35,246 bases of DNA from Natrialbaceae archaeon Tc-Br11_E2g14 (GCA_001564275.1 LKND01000027.1:1-35246); one strand, 5' to 3'; shown: positions 8,481-16,316, counted from the first letter of the stretch. Numbers and translations: made by a program. Notes: generated by a model not told the origin, from the sequence alone.

Positions 8481-10571
8481 ATGCACACAGTCGAGCCCGC
8501 CGACTACCACGACATCGCACAGGTCGAAGACCCACAACTCTCCCCCGAGGGCAACCGGGTGGCATTCGTCAGAAAAGACCCCGAGGACGAGGAGTCCGTC
8601 GAGGCCACGATTTACGTTGTCCCTATCGGTGGCGATGACCCCCGACAGTTCACCGTCAACGAGGGTGTCGACAGCCAGCCACGCTGGAGTCCCGACGGCT
8701 CACGGCTGGCGTTCGTTAGCACCCGCGGCGCCGACGACGATCGCCCCCAACTCTGGATCCTCCCGACCGACGGGGGCGAGGCACGACAGGTTACCAGCGT
8801 CGTCGGCGGCGTCTCGGGACTCGAGTGGAGTCCAGACGGCTCGACGCTGCTTTTTACCCAGTCCTCGAACGCCGAGGATCGCGAGGCTGGACGGGACTTC
8901 GCCGTCGAGTCGGAGTACGAACCCGAGACGCCGGACCCGCGCGTCATCGATCGCATGGTCTATCGGGCCGCCCAGCGCTACGCGGACGGACGGCGCAGTC
9001 ACGTCTATACGCTGGATGTCGAGACGGCCCTCGAACAGGGAGCCGTGACCGATCCCGACGCGGAGAACCCGGCCATGGAACGTCTCACCGACGGCGACGA
9101 GGACTTCCAGGGAGCGACGTGGGGTGACGACGAGACGGTCTACTACGGACGGAAACTGGGCGAGGAACCGGACGATTCCCTCGAGGCGGAAATCCTGGCC
9201 CACGACCTCGAGACGGGCGACGTCGAGCAAGTGGTCGAGACGGTTGGGTGGGTCGCCAGCATCGAGGCGACCCAAGACGGCCGCGTGGCCTATCCGTGGA
9301 CGCCCGAAGAGGGCTTTACGCTCCGGCAGACGGAGATCAAGGTTTACGACCGCGACGCCGAGGAGGAGCGGACGCTCACCGCCGATCTGGACCGGACCAT
9401 CGGCTACGGCGGCGGGTTCGAGTGGGGGCCCGACGAGGAACTCCTCTACTTTGCGACGCCCGACGAGGGCTCGGTCGTCCTCTGGTCGGCACCCGGGGAC
9501 GCCAGCGAGGACCCCACGCGCGTCTACGACGAGGGAGTCACCCTCGAGGGGTTTTCCGTTGGCGAGGACGCCATCGCCTACACCCAGAGCGAGTGGGACC
9601 ACCCGGGAGACGTCTTCGTCTCGACGCGCGGTGGCAACGAGGTGACCCGACTGACCCGGGTGAACGCCGACTACCTCGAGGACCGTGCGGTCGCGCAGCC
9701 GGAGGAGCTGTGGTACGAGAGCGAGCAGGGACCAGTGCAGGGCTGGGTCCTCACGCCGCCGGATTTCGACGAGGACGAGACCTACCCGCTCGTCGTCGAG
9801 ATCCACGGCGGCCCACACGCCCAGTGGACCACGAGCGGCACGATGTGGCACGAATTCCAGAGCCTCGCGGCGGCGGGCTACGTCGTGTTCTGGTCGAACC
9901 CGCGAGGATCGACGGGGTACGGCGAGGATCACGCCGCGGCCATCGAACGCGACTGGGGTGACGTGACGCTGACCGACATCCTCGCTGGCGTCGACCTCGT
10001 CTGTGAACGCGACTACGTCGACACCGACGAGCAGTACGTCACCGGCGGCAGTTTCGGCGGGTTCATGACTGCGTGGACGGTCGGCCAGACGGACCGGTTC
10101 AAGGCTGCCGTCAGCCAGCGCGGTGTCTACGACTTCACGAGCTTCTACGGCTCCACGGACGCGTTCAAACTCGTCGAGGGGGACTACGGCGTCACCCCGT
10201 GGGAGGACCCCGAGTACCTCTGGGAGCAGTCGCCCACAGCATACGTGCCCGAGGTCGACACGCCGACCCTGCTCATCCACTCCGATCAGGACTACCGGAC
10301 GCCCGCGAACACCGCCGAACTGTTCTACCTCGGCCTGAAGAAACACCGCGTCGACACCCGGATGGTCCGCTATCCGCGGGAGGGCCACGAACTCTCACGG
10401 TCGGGCGAACCGGGCCACGTGGTCGACCGCCTCGAGCGCATTCAACGCTGGTTCGACGGGTACTCCGAATACAGCGAGGCCCCGCCGGCGCTCGAGCGCG
10501 GGCGAAACGTGGGACTGTCGGCGAGTGAAGACGAGGAAGACGACGACGACGGCGCTGGTGAGGGCGAGTAG
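8481..10571 (+). CDS. S9 family serine peptidase (prolyl oligopeptidase / acylaminoacyl peptidase type)
   Basis: The 696-residue protein has an N-terminal beta-propeller made of PD40/WD40-like repeats (LSPEGNRVAFV, WSPDGSRLAFVS, WSPDGSTLLFT) over about residues 10-400, then an alpha/beta-hydrolase domain. The catalytic triad is Ser524 (GGSFGG), Asp604 (HSDQDYRTP) and His636 (EGHELS). This is the S9 family layout, where the propeller limits access to short peptides. There is no signal peptide, so it is cytoplasmic. The ATG at 8481 is preferred over two GTG codons 6 and 9 bases upstream. The last 30 residues are a strongly acidic, probably disordered tail. Exact specificity (oligopeptidase or acylaminoacyl peptidase) cannot be read from the sequence. 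Confidence 0.93.
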   Translation: MHTVEPADYHDIAQVEDPQLSPEGNRVAFVRKDPEDEESVEATIYVVPIGGDDPRQFTVNEGVDSQPRWSPDGSRLAFVSTRGADDDRPQLWILPTDGGEARQVTSVVGGVSGLEWSPDGSTLLFTQSSNAEDREAGRDFAVESEYEPETPDPRVIDRMVYRAAQRYADGRRSHVYTLDVETALEQGAVTDPDAENPAMERLTDGDEDFQGATWGDDETVYYGRKLGEEPDDSLEAEILAHDLETGDVEQVVETVGWVASIEATQDGRVAYPWTPEEGFTLRQTEIKVYDRDAEEERTLTADLDRTIGYGGGFEWGPDEELLYFATPDEGSVVLWSAPGDASEDPTRVYDEGVTLEGFSVGEDAIAYTQSEWDHPGDVFVSTRGGNEVTRLTRVNADYLEDRAVAQPEELWYESEQGPVQGWVLTPPDFDEDETYPLVVEIHGGPHAQWTTSGTMWHEFQSLAAAGYVVFWSNPRGSTGYGEDHAAAIERDWGDVTLTDILAGVDLVCERDYVDTDEQYVTGGSFGGFMTAWTVGQTDRFKAAVSQRGVYDFTSFYGSTDAFKLVEGDYGVTPWEDPEYLWEQSPTAYVPEVDTPTLLIHSDQDYRTPANTAELFYLGLKKHRVDTRMVRYPREGHELSRSGEPGHVVDRLERIQRWFDGYSEYSEAPPALERGRNVGLSASEDEEDDDDGAGEGE

Positions 10572-10796
10572 GTGGAGAAGGCTGGAACCTCGTTGGCGGA
10601 GGCGGCGGTGACGGATCTGGACGTGCCCCACACCGAACCGGCCGTCGGCGGCGCAGTCCTGGCGCTGGGTGGCGAGATGGCTCGTAAGCCCCAACCGTGA
10701 CAGATCGAACGGCGTCGAGATCGCTCGAGCAGGTTCTAGTCGGTGGGTAGTCGACACCGACTCCGTCCCTCGAATGCAGAAAATCAGCCGGCGAGA

Positions 10797-11540
10797 TCAG
10801 TCGCTCTGGATCCGCGGCGCCAACATGTAGGTGACCTGACCCTGCCCCTCGGCGAAGCCGAAATAACACTTGATCGGGAACTCCTCGCCGAGATCCATGG
10901 TGACCTCGGTATCCTTGGGAATCGCCTTGTTCATGTCCTTGAGGTAATCGAGGCTGAACAGTGAGTGGGCGGGGCCGACCTGCAGGTCGATCAGGTCCGC
11001 CGCCGTGAGCTCGAGGTGGACGTCGTCGGTATCACCCTCGGCATCGACGTAGAAGTACTCCTCGCTCTCGTCGACGCCCAGCGCGATGTGATCGCTCACC
11101 ATGTCGGCGGCCTTCACCGAGCGGTTGACGTCCTTGCCCTCGAGGACCACTTGCGCAGGCAGGTCGAGGTCCGGGATGTCCGGCTCCTGGCGGATCGAGT
11201 CCGGATCGATCAGCGCGAGCGTGTACTCGAGCCCGTCGATCTGGATGTGCAGTTTGCGGGTCTCCTCGTCGAGTTCGAGCTGGATCAATTGGCCGGACTC
11301 GGCCATACCGGCGATGTCCTCGAGTCTGGAGAGGTCGACCCCGATGAGACCGCCGTCGGCCTCGTATGACTCGAATGCCGAGGCCTCGAGTGAGAGGTCG
11401 ACCATGCCGACGTTGGCGGGGTCGACGGCCCGAATGGAGAGCCCCTCCTCCTCGAGGTGGATCTTACACTCATCGACCAGCACACTCACGGAATCGAGCG
11501 CGCTGGTGAGCGTTTCCGCGCTCACGATGGCCTTGAACAT
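10797..11540 (-). CDS. pcn: DNA polymerase sliding clamp PCNA
   Basis: The 247-residue protein begins [18 protein letters not shown] and has the two-fold PCNA topology: the central [12 protein letters not shown] and the interdomain [19 protein letters not shown], ending with a strand at [13 protein letters not shown]. Length is that of archaeal PCNA. It forms a trimeric ring that tethers polymerase, ligase and FEN1 to DNA. A second in-frame ATG lies two codons upstream (11546), and either could be used; I chose the one matching family N-termini. The protein is strongly acidic, a known haloadaptation of halophilic PCNA. A T-rich stretch at about 11566-11574 is a possible TATA box. Confidence 0.97.
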   Translation of the reverse strand: MFKAIVSAETLTSALDSVSVLVDECKIHLEEEGLSIRAVDPANVGMVDLSLEASAFESYEADGGLIGVDLSRLEDIAGMAESGQLIQLELDEETRKLHIQIDGLEYTLALIDPDSIRQEPDIPDLDLPAQVVLEGKDVNRSVKAADMVSDHIALGVDESEEYFYVDAEGDTDDVHLELTAADLIDLQVGPAHSLFSLDYLKDMNKAIPKDTEVTMDLGEEFPIKCYFGFAEGQGQVTYMLAPRIQSD

Positions 11541-11748
11541 ATGCATCGGGATACGAACGGTCGGTACAAAAAGGCACCCTTTGGCCGCGGGCGCGCTCGC
11601 TACAGGGGCGGGCCGGTTTCCGGGCAGCGACACCCAGTCGTCGACGGCGATGGTCTCGAAGTGGCCCGCCACGGGGGCAACGAGCCGTGCCGTCACCGGT
11701 GGGTCACGGACGCTCGGAGAGTGTGGTGTTCGCCCCGGTGTATCCGGA

Positions 11749-12039
11749 CTACCCGACAACCTGACTCGTCGCCGCGAGGACCAGCCACAGCGAGAGGGCG
11801 AGACAGCCAGCGATCGCCAGCAGTTCGAGCCGACGATCGTCGACGGGGCTGGCGATCGACACGTCACGGGTGATCACGCGTCCACCGATTCCGACGAGCA
11901 ACCAGCCGCCGGCCGCGATGGCCACGAACGTCGACCCCGGCTCGAACTGCAACGAGAGCAAGATCTGGCTCAGCCCCAACAGGAGCGGGATCGACCCGTA
12001 AAGGAAGCTCAGACGGACGCCACCGACCGTGTCGTTCAT
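11749..12039 (-). CDS. Small membrane protein, unknown function
   Basis: This 96-residue protein has hydrophobic segments at about residues 10-28, 38-55 and 72-92, so two or three membrane helices, with a charged loop ([16 protein letters not shown]) between the last two. No motif is recognised. It lies between PCNA and carA on the same strand, about 120 bases after the carA stop. ATG start at 12039. Codon use resembles the neighbours, which supports a real gene. No function is proposed. Confidence 0.75.
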   Translation of the reverse strand: MNDTVGGVRLSFLYGSIPLLLGLSQILLSLQFEPGSTFVAIAAGGWLLVGIGGRVITRDVSIASPVDDRRLELLAIAGCLALSLWLVLAATSQVVG

Positions 12040-12162
12040 GGGTGAATACAGCCAGACTGGCGGCTAAAGCGTTGTCGTTGCTCGAGTGAAGGGGCCGCCA
12101 CTATCGGGGATCGTTCGTCACCGAGGGGAAGCGATCGCGGAGAACCGGGACACCGATCCGTC

Positions 12163-13245
12163 TCAGTCGTCAGCCGGAATAGCGGGGCGCGTTCGCGAGT
12201 GTCCGTTTCCCATCGCGAGGACGTCGTCGAAGAAGTCGAGGGTGTCCTCGGGGCCGGGATTCGCTTCGGGGTGGTACTGGCGGGTGATGACGTCGTACTC
12301 GATGCCGTCCAGCCCTTCGGGGGTGTCGTCGTTGACGTTGATTTGGGTAACCTCGAGGTGCTCGCCGGGGTCCTCGACGGTGTAACCGTGGTTCTGGGTC
12401 GTCATCACGACCTGTCCCGACTCGAGGTCGAGGACGGGCTGGTTGACGCCGCGGTGGCCGAAAGTCATCTTCTCGGTGGTGCCACCGAGTGCACGGGCGA
12501 CGATCTGCTGGCCGAGGCAGATACCAGCGACGGGTAACTCCTCGACGAACGTCTCGACGAGCGTGACGGCCTGTTCGTAGTTGGCCGGGTCACCGGGGCC
12601 GTTCGAGATGAACAGCACGTCGGGGTCGACGGCCGCGACGTCGGCCGCGCTGGCGTCGTGTGGGAAGACGTGAACCGTCGCGTCACGGGCGAGCAGGGAA
12701 TCGATGATCGAGCCCTTGACGCCACAGTCGACGAGGGCAACGGTCTTGCCGTCGTTGGCCGCGCCGTGGACGGTCGTCTCCTCGACGCTGACCTGGGCGC
12801 CGATTTCGGTGTGGTCGCTCATCGCCTCACAGCGCTCGAGTTCGGCGATGGCGTCGTCCGGGGTCGCGTGCTGGCCGACCGCGATGCCACACTTCATCGC
12901 GCCGCCTTCACGCACGTCGGTGACGACGTCACGCGTGTCGAGATGGTCGACAGCGGGGACGTTCTCACTGCGGAGCCAGTCGGCGACGTCGTCGGTGAGT
13001 TCTCGAGCGAGGACGGCTCGCGGGTGGACGCGATCGGACTCGAAGCGCTCCTCGCGGACGCCGTAGTTACCGATCAACGGGTACGAGAACGTCAGGACCT
13101 GTTCCTCGTAGGAAGGGTCGGTCAGACTCTCCTCGTAGCCCGTGTAGGCTGTTGTGAAAACCAGTTCCCCGCGTGCGGTGCCCGGAGCACGACCACGCCC
13201 CTCGAGTACGTGACCGCTTTCCAGTGCAACGTAGGCCGGGTTCAT
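12163..13245 (-). CDS. carA: Carbamoyl-phosphate synthase small subunit (glutaminase)
   Basis: This 360-residue protein hydrolyses glutamine and passes ammonia to CarB for carbamoyl phosphate, used in pyrimidine and arginine synthesis. The N-terminal CarA domain has the family segment RGELVFTTAYTGYEESLTDP. The class I amidotransferase domain has the nucleophile Cys in GICLGQQ, the His in NHGYTVE and the HPEANPGPED motif with catalytic His and Glu. ATG at 13245 (MNPAYVALESGHV) is chosen; an in-frame codon at 13272 would add nine residues without family support. carB is not within the window. The gene is divergent from an Lrp/AsnC regulator, with a palindrome between them. Confidence 0.96.
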   Translation of the reverse strand: MNPAYVALESGHVLEGRGRAPGTARGELVFTTAYTGYEESLTDPSYEEQVLTFSYPLIGNYGVREERFESDRVHPRAVLARELTDDVADWLRSENVPAVDHLDTRDVVTDVREGGAMKCGIAVGQHATPDDAIAELERCEAMSDHTEIGAQVSVEETTVHGAANDGKTVALVDCGVKGSIIDSLLARDATVHVFPHDASAADVAAVDPDVLFISNGPGDPANYEQAVTLVETFVEELPVAGICLGQQIVARALGGTTEKMTFGHRGVNQPVLDLESGQVVMTTQNHGYTVEDPGEHLEVTQINVNDDTPEGLDGIEYDVITRQYHPEANPGPEDTLDFFDDVLAMGNGHSRTRPAIPADD

Positions 13246-13296
13246 TACGAGATACGTATCGGGCACACCCACATAAGTGTTTTCTTCGAAGCGATG

Positions 13297-13311
13297 TTAC
13301 GAATTTCGTAA
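13297..13311. promoter_or_regulatory. Inverted repeat between carA and the Lrp/AsnC gene, likely operator
   Basis: TTACGAATTTCGTAA is a perfect inverted repeat with 7-base arms around a central T. It lies 52 bases before carA and 37 bases before the regulator. Lrp/AsnC proteins bind AT-rich palindromes of about 15 bases and often autoregulate, so this is a good operator candidate. Direct binding is not shown by sequence. Confidence 0.55.
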
Positions 13312-13347
13312 TGGTCAAGTGGGTATCAGCCCAACCACTAGATCTCC

Positions 13348-13761
13348 ATGGACGATCTCGACCGACAGATCCTGCACATCCTCCGGCGGGATGCCCGTAC
13401 GCCTTACACCGAAATCGCCGGAGAGGTGGGGACGAGCGAGGGAACAGTGCGAAACCGGGTCGAACGGATGATCGACGATGGCGTCATCGAGCGCTTTACC
13501 GTCACCACCCGCACCGGGAACGTGAAGGCCATGCTCGAGATCAGCGTCGCCGTCGACGTCGACACCGCGAGCGTCTCCGAGCGGATGGCCGAGTGGGAGG
13601 AAGTCGACTTTGTCTGGCAGGTCTCCGGCGAGCAGGACGTGGTGTTGGTGGTTGACGCCGCCGACACGCGTGGGGTCAACGAACTCATCACGCAGGCCCG
13701 CGAGCAGGACGAGGTCGTGAGCACCAAGACGAGGTTGATTCTGGACGAGAAACTTGGGTAG
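13348..13761 (+). CDS. Lrp/AsnC family transcriptional regulator
   Basis: The 137-residue protein has the N-terminal helix-turn-helix of the family (LDRQILHILRRDARTPYTEI, then EVGTSEGTVRNRVERM, residues 4-48). The C-terminal RAM/AsnC effector domain follows (about 65-137) with VWQVSGEQDVVLVVDA and ending TRLILDEKLG. Lrp/AsnC proteins form dimers to octamers and respond to amino acids or related ligands. It is divergent from carA, a pairing I recall in other haloarchaea, and may control carbamoyl-phosphate supply according to glutamine or arginine, which is inference. An in-frame ATG start at 13348 gives the usual family N-terminus. Confidence 0.95.
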   Translation: MDDLDRQILHILRRDARTPYTEIAGEVGTSEGTVRNRVERMIDDGVIERFTVTTRTGNVKAMLEISVAVDVDTASVSERMAEWEEVDFVWQVSGEQDVVLVVDAADTRGVNELITQAREQDEVVSTKTRLILDEKLG

Positions 13762-14025
13762 CCCACTGAGGCGGCCGCCGATACCGTTCGAAACCGGCAA
13801 CGCACGCAGCCAGAGGCCCTCGGGCGACGAGCTGGCGCGACCGCGAGAGCTCAGACGCCCACCTCGGCCGGTCTCACGGCCGAACGAAGGCGCTCGAGGA
13901 TCCCACACGGTCATCGCCGGCGTGCACGTCGAGGCGGTTGCCGGATCCCTGGGAGTGATACACGACGGTCGAACCCCTCGTGGAAAGCCGATACTGGTTT
14001 TACGGGTGACCCGTTGAGTAGCCGT

Positions 14026-14592
14026 ATGGACGATACCGAGACAGCCGAGGAGTTGCCCCACAAAAACGCCGCCCAGGACGTCGTCGCCGTCGACGAGGAC
14101 GACACCGAACTGGGACCCGTCAACCGGCTGGAGGCCCACACGGGCGAGGGGACGCGCCACCGGGCGTTCACCACGCTCATCTTCGACGAGGACGACAACA
14201 TCTTGCTCGCTCAGCGAGCGCCAAACAAGCGCCTCTGGTGTACTTACTGGGACGGCACCGTCGCCTCCCACCCCGTCCAGGGTCAGAGCCAGGAGGACGC
14301 CACCCGCCAGCGTCTCGAGGAGGAACTGGGAATCACGCCCGACCAGTACGACGACTTGCGCGTGACCGATCGGTTCGAGTACAAGCGCTACTTCGAAAAC
14401 GCGGGCGTCGAACACGAGGTCTGTGCGGTCCTCAAGTGCACGCTCCAGGACACGTCGCTCGATCCCGACGAGGAGGAGGTCGCGGGTGTGCTGTGGGCCC
14501 CCTACGAACGCCTGCACTCCCACCCCGAGTGGTACCGCCAACTCAGACTCTGTCCGTGGTTCGAGATCGCGATGCGCCGCGACGTGCGGTGA
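14026..14592 (+). CDS. idi: Type I isopentenyl-diphosphate isomerase homologue lacking the usual catalytic Cys
   Basis: The 188-residue Nudix-fold protein matches type I IDI, which interconverts IPP and DMAPP for archaeal lipid synthesis. The metal site appears complete: His38 and His45 (AHTGEGTRHRAF), His82 (SHP), and Glu129/Glu131 (VEHEVCAV), equivalent to E. coli His25, His32, His69, Glu114 and Glu116. The Nudix helix reads ATRQRLEEELGI. The position of the essential E. coli Cys67 (VCGHP) is Ala80 here (VASHP), and the preceding loop is about two residues longer, with a Cys at 72. ATG at 14026 is preferred over a TTG four codons upstream. The fold is certain; isomerase activity is likely but not proven by these residues. 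Confidence 0.88.
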   Translation: MDDTETAEELPHKNAAQDVVAVDEDDTELGPVNRLEAHTGEGTRHRAFTTLIFDEDDNILLAQRAPNKRLWCTYWDGTVASHPVQGQSQEDATRQRLEEELGITPDQYDDLRVTDRFEYKRYFENAGVEHEVCAVLKCTLQDTSLDPDEEEVAGVLWAPYERLHSHPEWYRQLRLCPWFEIAMRRDVR

Positions 14593-14713
14593 GGGTCTCG
14601 TCGGGGGTGTATCGCACCGAGGGACGTGCGTACCGCGGTGTCGTTGTGACCACCCGCACCCCACCGACGCGGCACCTCCTCGAGGGTTCGGAAGCCTAAA
14701 TCGTAGTGTGGTA

Positions 14714-14728
14714 TGTTACCAGGTAGCA
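14714..14728. promoter_or_regulatory. Near-palindrome directly upstream of a TATA box
   Basis: TGTTACCAGGTAGCA is an inverted repeat with one mismatched pair. It ends about five bases before the TATA box CTTATAT (about 14732-14738) of the small gene at 14791, thus covering the BRE. This is the position of activator or repressor sites in archaea. The binding protein is unknown. Confidence 0.45.
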
Positions 14729-14790
14729 AGCCTTATATCGCCCTGTTTCGTACTGTTGGGTAGCGGTCGACGAAATCGACCAGTGACACG

Positions 14791-15087
14791 ATGAGTACGC
14801 CTCCACAGGAAGCCGACACCCGCACCGTCGATCTCTCGTTCGAGCAGCGATGGATCCTCCACCACGCACTCGTCACGCGAGGGGACGCCTACATCGACGA
14901 GGACGAACCCGTTCCCCCGTGGCTCTGCCGACTGCTCGACCTCCTCGAATCCAACCGGGAAACGATGACGGTGTGGCAAGGGCGAACCCTCATCAGCCTT
15001 CTCGAGGACGATCGCGGGAATCTGCCGGAGCCGGATCGAGCGGTCGCTGCCGACGTCGTCGAGGCGCTCGAAGCCAGCCTACAGTAA
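14791..15087 (+). CDS. Small acidic protein of unknown function
   Basis: This 98-residue protein begins MSTPPQEADTRTVDLSFEQRW and is predicted to be helical throughout (WILHHALVTRGDAYIDEDEP, LCRLLDLLESNRETMTVWQG, AADVVEALEAS). There are no cysteine pairs beyond one Cys, no membrane segment and no catalytic motif. It is strongly acidic like haloarchaeal cytosolic proteins and has good codon use. It has its own TATA box with a short leader of about 25-30 bases, and a palindrome at the BRE, so it may be regulated. I recall similar small haloarchaeal DUF proteins but cannot name one safely. Confidence 0.8.
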   Translation: MSTPPQEADTRTVDLSFEQRWILHHALVTRGDAYIDEDEPVPPWLCRLLDLLESNRETMTVWQGRTLISLLEDDRGNLPEPDRAVAADVVEALEASLQ

Positions 15088-15186
15088 CACTTGAAACGAG
15101 TTCTCGTAGCCTGAACGAATCGATAATCAATGGACGTCGTTGTCTGCCCCTGTCAACTCTTTTGTGCCACAGCCAGGGCACCCATT

Positions 15187-15260
15187 CACAGACACGTCCA
15201 CCACCGGGGGCACTGTCCGGCCTCCACAGACACGTCTGTCACGGGGGATGTATCCACAAA
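15187..15260 (+). repeat. 38-base direct repeats upstream of purS
   Basis: CACAGACACGTC occurs at 15187-15198 and again at 15225-15236, and the following bases are also related (CACcGGGGG). A third, weaker copy (CCACAAACGTG) begins near 15254. The second copy also contains ACAGAC-AC-GTCTGT, a 6-base inverted repeat (15226-15239). The array ends about 60 bases before the purS ATG. It may be an operator array; it is not a CRISPR (too few copies, no spacers). Confidence 0.5.
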
Positions 15261-15318
15261 CGTGCACGACGTCACAAACCCGAAAGCGTTTTTGAGCACG
15301 GTTGCGGGGTATCAACTG

Positions 15319-15570
15319 ATGAGTGCCTACACCGCCACGGTGACCGTCCGACTCAAACGGGGCGTCCTCGACCCCGAGGCCGAGACCACACGCCGTTCCC
15401 TCGAGCGTCTCGGGTTCGACCTGACGGACCTTCGATCGGCCGACCGGTTCGAGATCGACCTCGAGGCCGACAGCGCCGAGGAGGCAGCCGACCGGGTCGA
15501 CGAAATGGCCGAACGACTGCTGGCGAATCCGACCATCCACGACTACGACGTGGCGGTCGACGAGCGATAG
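15319..15570 (+). CDS. purS: FGAM synthase subunit PurS
   Basis: The 83-residue protein begins MSAYTATVTVRLKRGVLDPE and follows the PurS pattern: a strand, a GVLDPEAETTRRSLERLGF helix, the strand RSADRFEIDLEA and a final helix with MAERLLANP. PurS dimers link PurQ and PurL in the formylglycinamidine ribonucleotide synthase complex, which carries out step four of purine synthesis. The frame extends upstream to 15130, but that part is repeat-containing promoter DNA without family match, so ATG 15319 is chosen. A weak TATA (CGTTTTTGA, 15287-15295) lies about 28 bases before it. It is followed immediately by a minigene and purQ. Confidence 0.93.
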   Translation: MSAYTATVTVRLKRGVLDPEAETTRRSLERLGFDLTDLRSADRFEIDLEADSAEEAADRVDEMAERLLANPTIHDYDVAVDER

Positions 15571-15633
15571 ATGACGGGCGTTCCAACCACGATGGCTACC
15601 GTCAGTTCCGCCACAGGGAGGTGGGCGCAGTGA
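15571..15633 (+). CDS. 20-codon minigene bridging purS and purQ
   Basis: An ATG directly follows the purS TAG. The 20-residue frame MTGVPTTMATVSSATGRWAQ ends in a TGA (15631-15633) that overlaps the purQ GTG (15630-15632) as GTGA. The spacing is exact at both ends, so terminating ribosomes could move from purS through the minigene to purQ. Its middle lies in the left arm of the hairpin that covers the purQ start. Whether it is translated is unproven; the arrangement is what suggests it. Confidence 0.4.
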   Translation: MTGVPTTMATVSSATGRWAQ

Positions 15634-15647
15634 CGGTAGCCATCGTG
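15588..15647 (+). promoter_or_regulatory. Hairpin with 17-bp stem enclosing the purQ ribosome-binding site and start
   Basis: Bases 15588-15604 and 15631-15647 are perfectly complementary (17 bp, 26-base loop). The right arm contains the first codons of purQ, and the loop carries GGAGGTG (15617-15623), a strong match to the 16S anti-Shine-Dalgarno, 6 bases before the GTG. In mRNA this would hide the start codon until something opens the stem. Confidence 0.6.
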
Positions 15648-16316
15648 CGCTTTGGCGGCTCAAACTGCGACCGCGACGCCGCCGCCGCCCTCGAGCACCT
15701 CGACATCGACGCGGAAATCGTCTGGCACGAGGACGGCCTCCCGGCGGACACCACGGGCATCGTCCTCCCCGGTGGCTTCTCCTACGGCGACTACCTCCGG
15801 GCCGGCGCCATCGCCGCCCACTCCCCCATCCTCGAGTCGGTTCGCGAAGCGGCCGCCGACGGCGTCCCCGTCCTCGGCGTCTGCAACGGCGCCCAGATCG
15901 GCTGTGAATCTGGCCTCACCGACGGCGCGTTCACGACGAACAGCAGTGCACGGTTCCAGTGTGAACCCGTCTACCTCCGCGTCGAGCGCGACGACACACC
16001 CTGGACGGCCGCCTACGAGACCGGTGACGTCCTCGAGATACCAATCGCCCACGGCGAAGGGCGCTACGAGATCGACGAGGGTCGCCTGACGCGCCTCGAG
16101 ACCGACGGACGCGTCTTGTTCCGGTACTGTGATGCCGAGGGGAACCTCACGGACGCGGCAAATCCGAACGGATCGAAACACAACGTTGCGGGCGTCCTCG
16201 GCGAACGGGAGACGACGGCCGTGATGATGCCTCATCCCGAACGTGCGACGCTGCCCGACGTCGGCGGGACGGACGGACAGGGTATCCTCCGTGGGTTCGA
16301 CCAGAGTACCGCGTGA
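15630..16316 (+). CDS. purQ: FGAM synthase glutaminase subunit PurQ
   Basis: The 228-residue class I glutamine amidotransferase supplies ammonia to PurL in purine synthesis step four. It begins with GTG (MTVAIVRFGGSNCDRD). The signature VLPGGFSYGDYLRAGAIAA is followed by the nucleophile Cys in GVCNGAQIG and the His/Glu pair in MMPHPERA. Length matches archaeal PurQ. The start is fixed by a strong ribosome-binding site at 15617 and by the family N-terminus. It lies 59 bases after purS, and the gap is filled by a minigene and a strong hairpin. PurL is outside the window. Post-transcriptional control between the two subunits is an inference from the hairpin. Confidence 0.95.
   Translation: MTVAIVRFGGSNCDRDAAAALEHLDIDAEIVWHEDGLPADTTGIVLPGGFSYGDYLRAGAIAAHSPILESVREAAADGVPVLGVCNGAQIGCESGLTDGAFTTNSSARFQCEPVYLRVERDDTPWTAAYETGDVLEIPIAHGEGRYEIDEGRLTRLETDGRVLFRYCDAEGNLTDAANPNGSKHNVAGVLGERETTAVMMPHPERATLPDVGGTDGQGILRGFDQSTA

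Noticed and set aside
8700-10388. 562-codon open frame on the minus strand inside the S9 peptidase gene
   Set aside because: High-GC shadow of a well-supported gene; no recognisable motifs, and the sense protein has a full catalytic triad.
10572-10796. Gene between the S9 peptidase and PCNA
   Set aside because: Convergent gap; frames there have no start-signal support or motif. A short GTCGGTG/CACCGAC stem near 10739-10761 may serve termination.
13754-14017. 87-codon frame between the Lrp/AsnC gene and idi
   Set aside because: Basic, Arg/Pro-rich composition unlike haloarchaeal proteins; no motif or promoter.
15187-15268. Possible CRISPR array
   Set aside because: Only two clear copies, short unit, no uniform spacers, no cas genes.
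15130-15318. Cys/His-rich extension in frame with purS
   Set aside because: Promoter repeats lie here and PurS families start at the ATG at 15319.
14850-15629. Upstream continuation of the purQ frame through purS
   Set aside because: It covers another gene and lacks family similarity; the GTG at 15630 with GGAGGTG is the true start.
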